DNA of 64,000 nt, taken from Cedecea neteri NBRC 105707 = ATCC 33855. Its GTDB lineage: Bacteria > Pseudomonadota > Gammaproteobacteria > Enterobacterales > Enterobacteriaceae. Shown piece after piece: positions 63,190 to 64,000 of this stretch. The translations under genes and the position numbers were made by a program. Location of the stretch: positions 1-64,000 of the forward strand of contig NZ_BCTL01000026.1 of assembly GCF_001571265.1 (NCBI RefSeq), written 5' to 3'. Under the pieces are notes generated by a model. It was not told the origin of the DNA, ran no database searches, and worked only from the letters and a program-made list of their open reading frames with translations. Within the stretch, counting starts at the first letter, position 1; every line of letters begins with the position of its first letter.

Positions 63190-64000
63190 TCAGCGGTGAT
63201 AGAGCGGCAGCCAGAGCGTCAGGCGAAGACCACCTAGCGGACTGTCGTCGGCTTTTACCCAGCCACGATGCTGCTGCACGGCGGTTTCAACGATGGCCAG
63301 GCCGAGCCCTGTGCCGCCCGACTCGCGATCGCGCGCTTCATCCGTACGATAGAACGGACGGAAAATCTGCTCTCTGTCCTCAGGGCTAACGCCCGGGCCA
63401 TCATCGTCAACGGTGACGGTAATACCTTGATTATCGACTGAGAAATTCACCGCTATTTTGGTGTGCGAGTAGCGCAGGGCGTTACGGACAATGTTCTCTA
63501 GCGCGCTTTCCAGCGCATTCGGGTTACCGTACATTAGCCACGGGCCTGGTGGGTAGGTGACCTCCAGCGATTTGCCCATTTGCTCGGCTTCGAAGGCGGC
63601 GTTATCCAGCATCTCTGTCCAGATTTGGTTGGCTTTCATCGTCTCGCTAACCAGCGCATTTTTTTGCTGGTTGCGCGACATGACCAGCAGGTCATTAATC
63701 ATGCCGTCCAGGCGCTGGGCTTCCGTTTCAATGCGTGCCAGCTCTTTGCTCTCACCGCTGCGGCGACGCAGTAGCGCGGTGCCAAGCTGCAGGCGGGTCA
63801 GCGGCGTGCGGAGTTCATGAGAGATATCAGACAGCAATCTTTGCTGTGCCGTCATCATTCGTTCCAGCGCCGTCACCATTTGGTTAAAGCTCGCACCCGC
63901 GGCCTGGAATTCCTGTGGCCCCGCCTCGAGTTCCGGATGTTGGCGCAGGTTACCCTGGGCTACTTCATCTGCCGCGTTTTTCAGCTTACGAGCCGGTTTG
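63190..64000 (-). CDS. cpxA: CpxA, envelope-stress sensor histidine kinase (partial, N-terminus off window)
   Basis: The C-terminal 269 or so residues of CpxA are visible; the frame continues unbroken to the window edge, so the gene is cut by the window, not truncated biologically. It contains the end of the HAMP linker (ARKLKNAADEVAQGNL), the H box (SDISHELRTPLTRLQ), the N box (ENIVRNALRYS), and the ATP-lid motifs DDDGPGVS and GGTGLGLAIVE. With CpxR it senses envelope misfolding and would control srkA-dsbA at the other end of the window. In E. coli it does not neighbour trmL. Confidence 0.96.
   Translation of the reverse strand, partial: KPARKLKNAADEVAQGNLRQHPELEAGPQEFQAAGASFNQMVTALERMMTAQQRLLSDISHELRTPLTRLQLGTALLRRRSGESKELARIETEAQRLDGMINDLLVMSRNQQKNALVSETMKANQIWTEMLDNAAFEAEQMGKSLEVTYPPGPWLMYGNPNALESALENIVRNALRYSHTKIAVNFSVDNQGITVTVDDDGPGVSPEDREQIFRPFYRTDEARDRESGGTGLGLAIVETAVQQHRGWVKADDSPLGGLRLTLWLPLYHR

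Overview
This 64 kb window is chromosomal DNA from a member of the Enterobacteriaceae. Nearly every protein resembles its Escherichia coli K-12 counterpart closely, often at identical length (PolA 928 aa, RecG 693, MobA 194, GlnA 469, RpoZ 91). The gene order and lipopolysaccharide (LPS) core genes are not those of E. coli, so this is another genus. I cannot name it from the sequence; a Cedecea-, Kosakonia- or Buttiauxella-like organism is a guess. No insertion sequence, prophage, integrase or CRISPR array was seen.

Layout. (1) 1-1.3 kb: the last bases of a 5S rRNA and its terminator, then mobA-mobB for molybdenum cofactor. (2) 1.3-7.7 kb: yihD, the stress kinase/oxidoreductase pair srkA-dsbA behind a CpxR-type box, the acyltransferase yihG, polA, and the sRNA Spot 42. 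(3) 7.7-15.1 kb: engB, a csrC-like sRNA locus, yihI, a 58-codon unnamed ORF, hemN, then the nitrogen regulon glnA-glnL-glnG with an NtrC/sigma-54 control region. (4) 15.4-20.3 kb: typA, then yihX-yihY-dtd and fabY/yiiD. (5) 20.3-33.4 kb: yicH, xanP, gltS, the gmk-rpoZ-spoT-trmH-recG operon, ligB and yicG. (6) 33.5-41.7 kb: an unnamed 129-aa gene where E. coli has dinD, then yicC, rph-pyrE with attenuator, slmA, coaBC-dut, radC, rpmB-rpmG, mutM and coaD-waaA. (7) 43.2-50.0 kb: a conspicuously AT-rich LPS-core operon (waaQ, waaG, waaP, an O-antigen ligase-like gene, two family-9 glycosyltransferases) led by a JUMPstart/ops element, converging on hldD-waaF-waaC. (8) 53.2-64.0 kb: kbl-tdh, gpmM-envC-yibQ, yibN-grxC-secB-gpsA-cysE, trmL, and the 3' part of cpxA, which runs off the window.

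How it fits together. Most of the window is core housekeeping: DNA replication and repair, translation factors, the ppGpp operon, nitrogen assimilation, pyrimidine and coenzyme A synthesis, and envelope biogenesis. The accessory content is concentrated in the LPS-core operon, where the outer-core genes of E. coli (waaS, B, O, J, Y, Z, U) are missing and two heptosyltransferase-like genes sit beside the ligase. Compared with E. coli K-12, the yicH-to-trmL block lies between yiiD and cpxA in reversed order, yihF is absent, and the typA-yihX interval is empty.

I did not find a convincing undescribed multi-gene system. The items most worth checking are the LPS-core operon, the 129-aa gene at 33.6 kb, the folded rpmB leader, the DnaA-box/GATC cluster before polA, and the csrC locus with its perfect 18-bp upstream palindrome.
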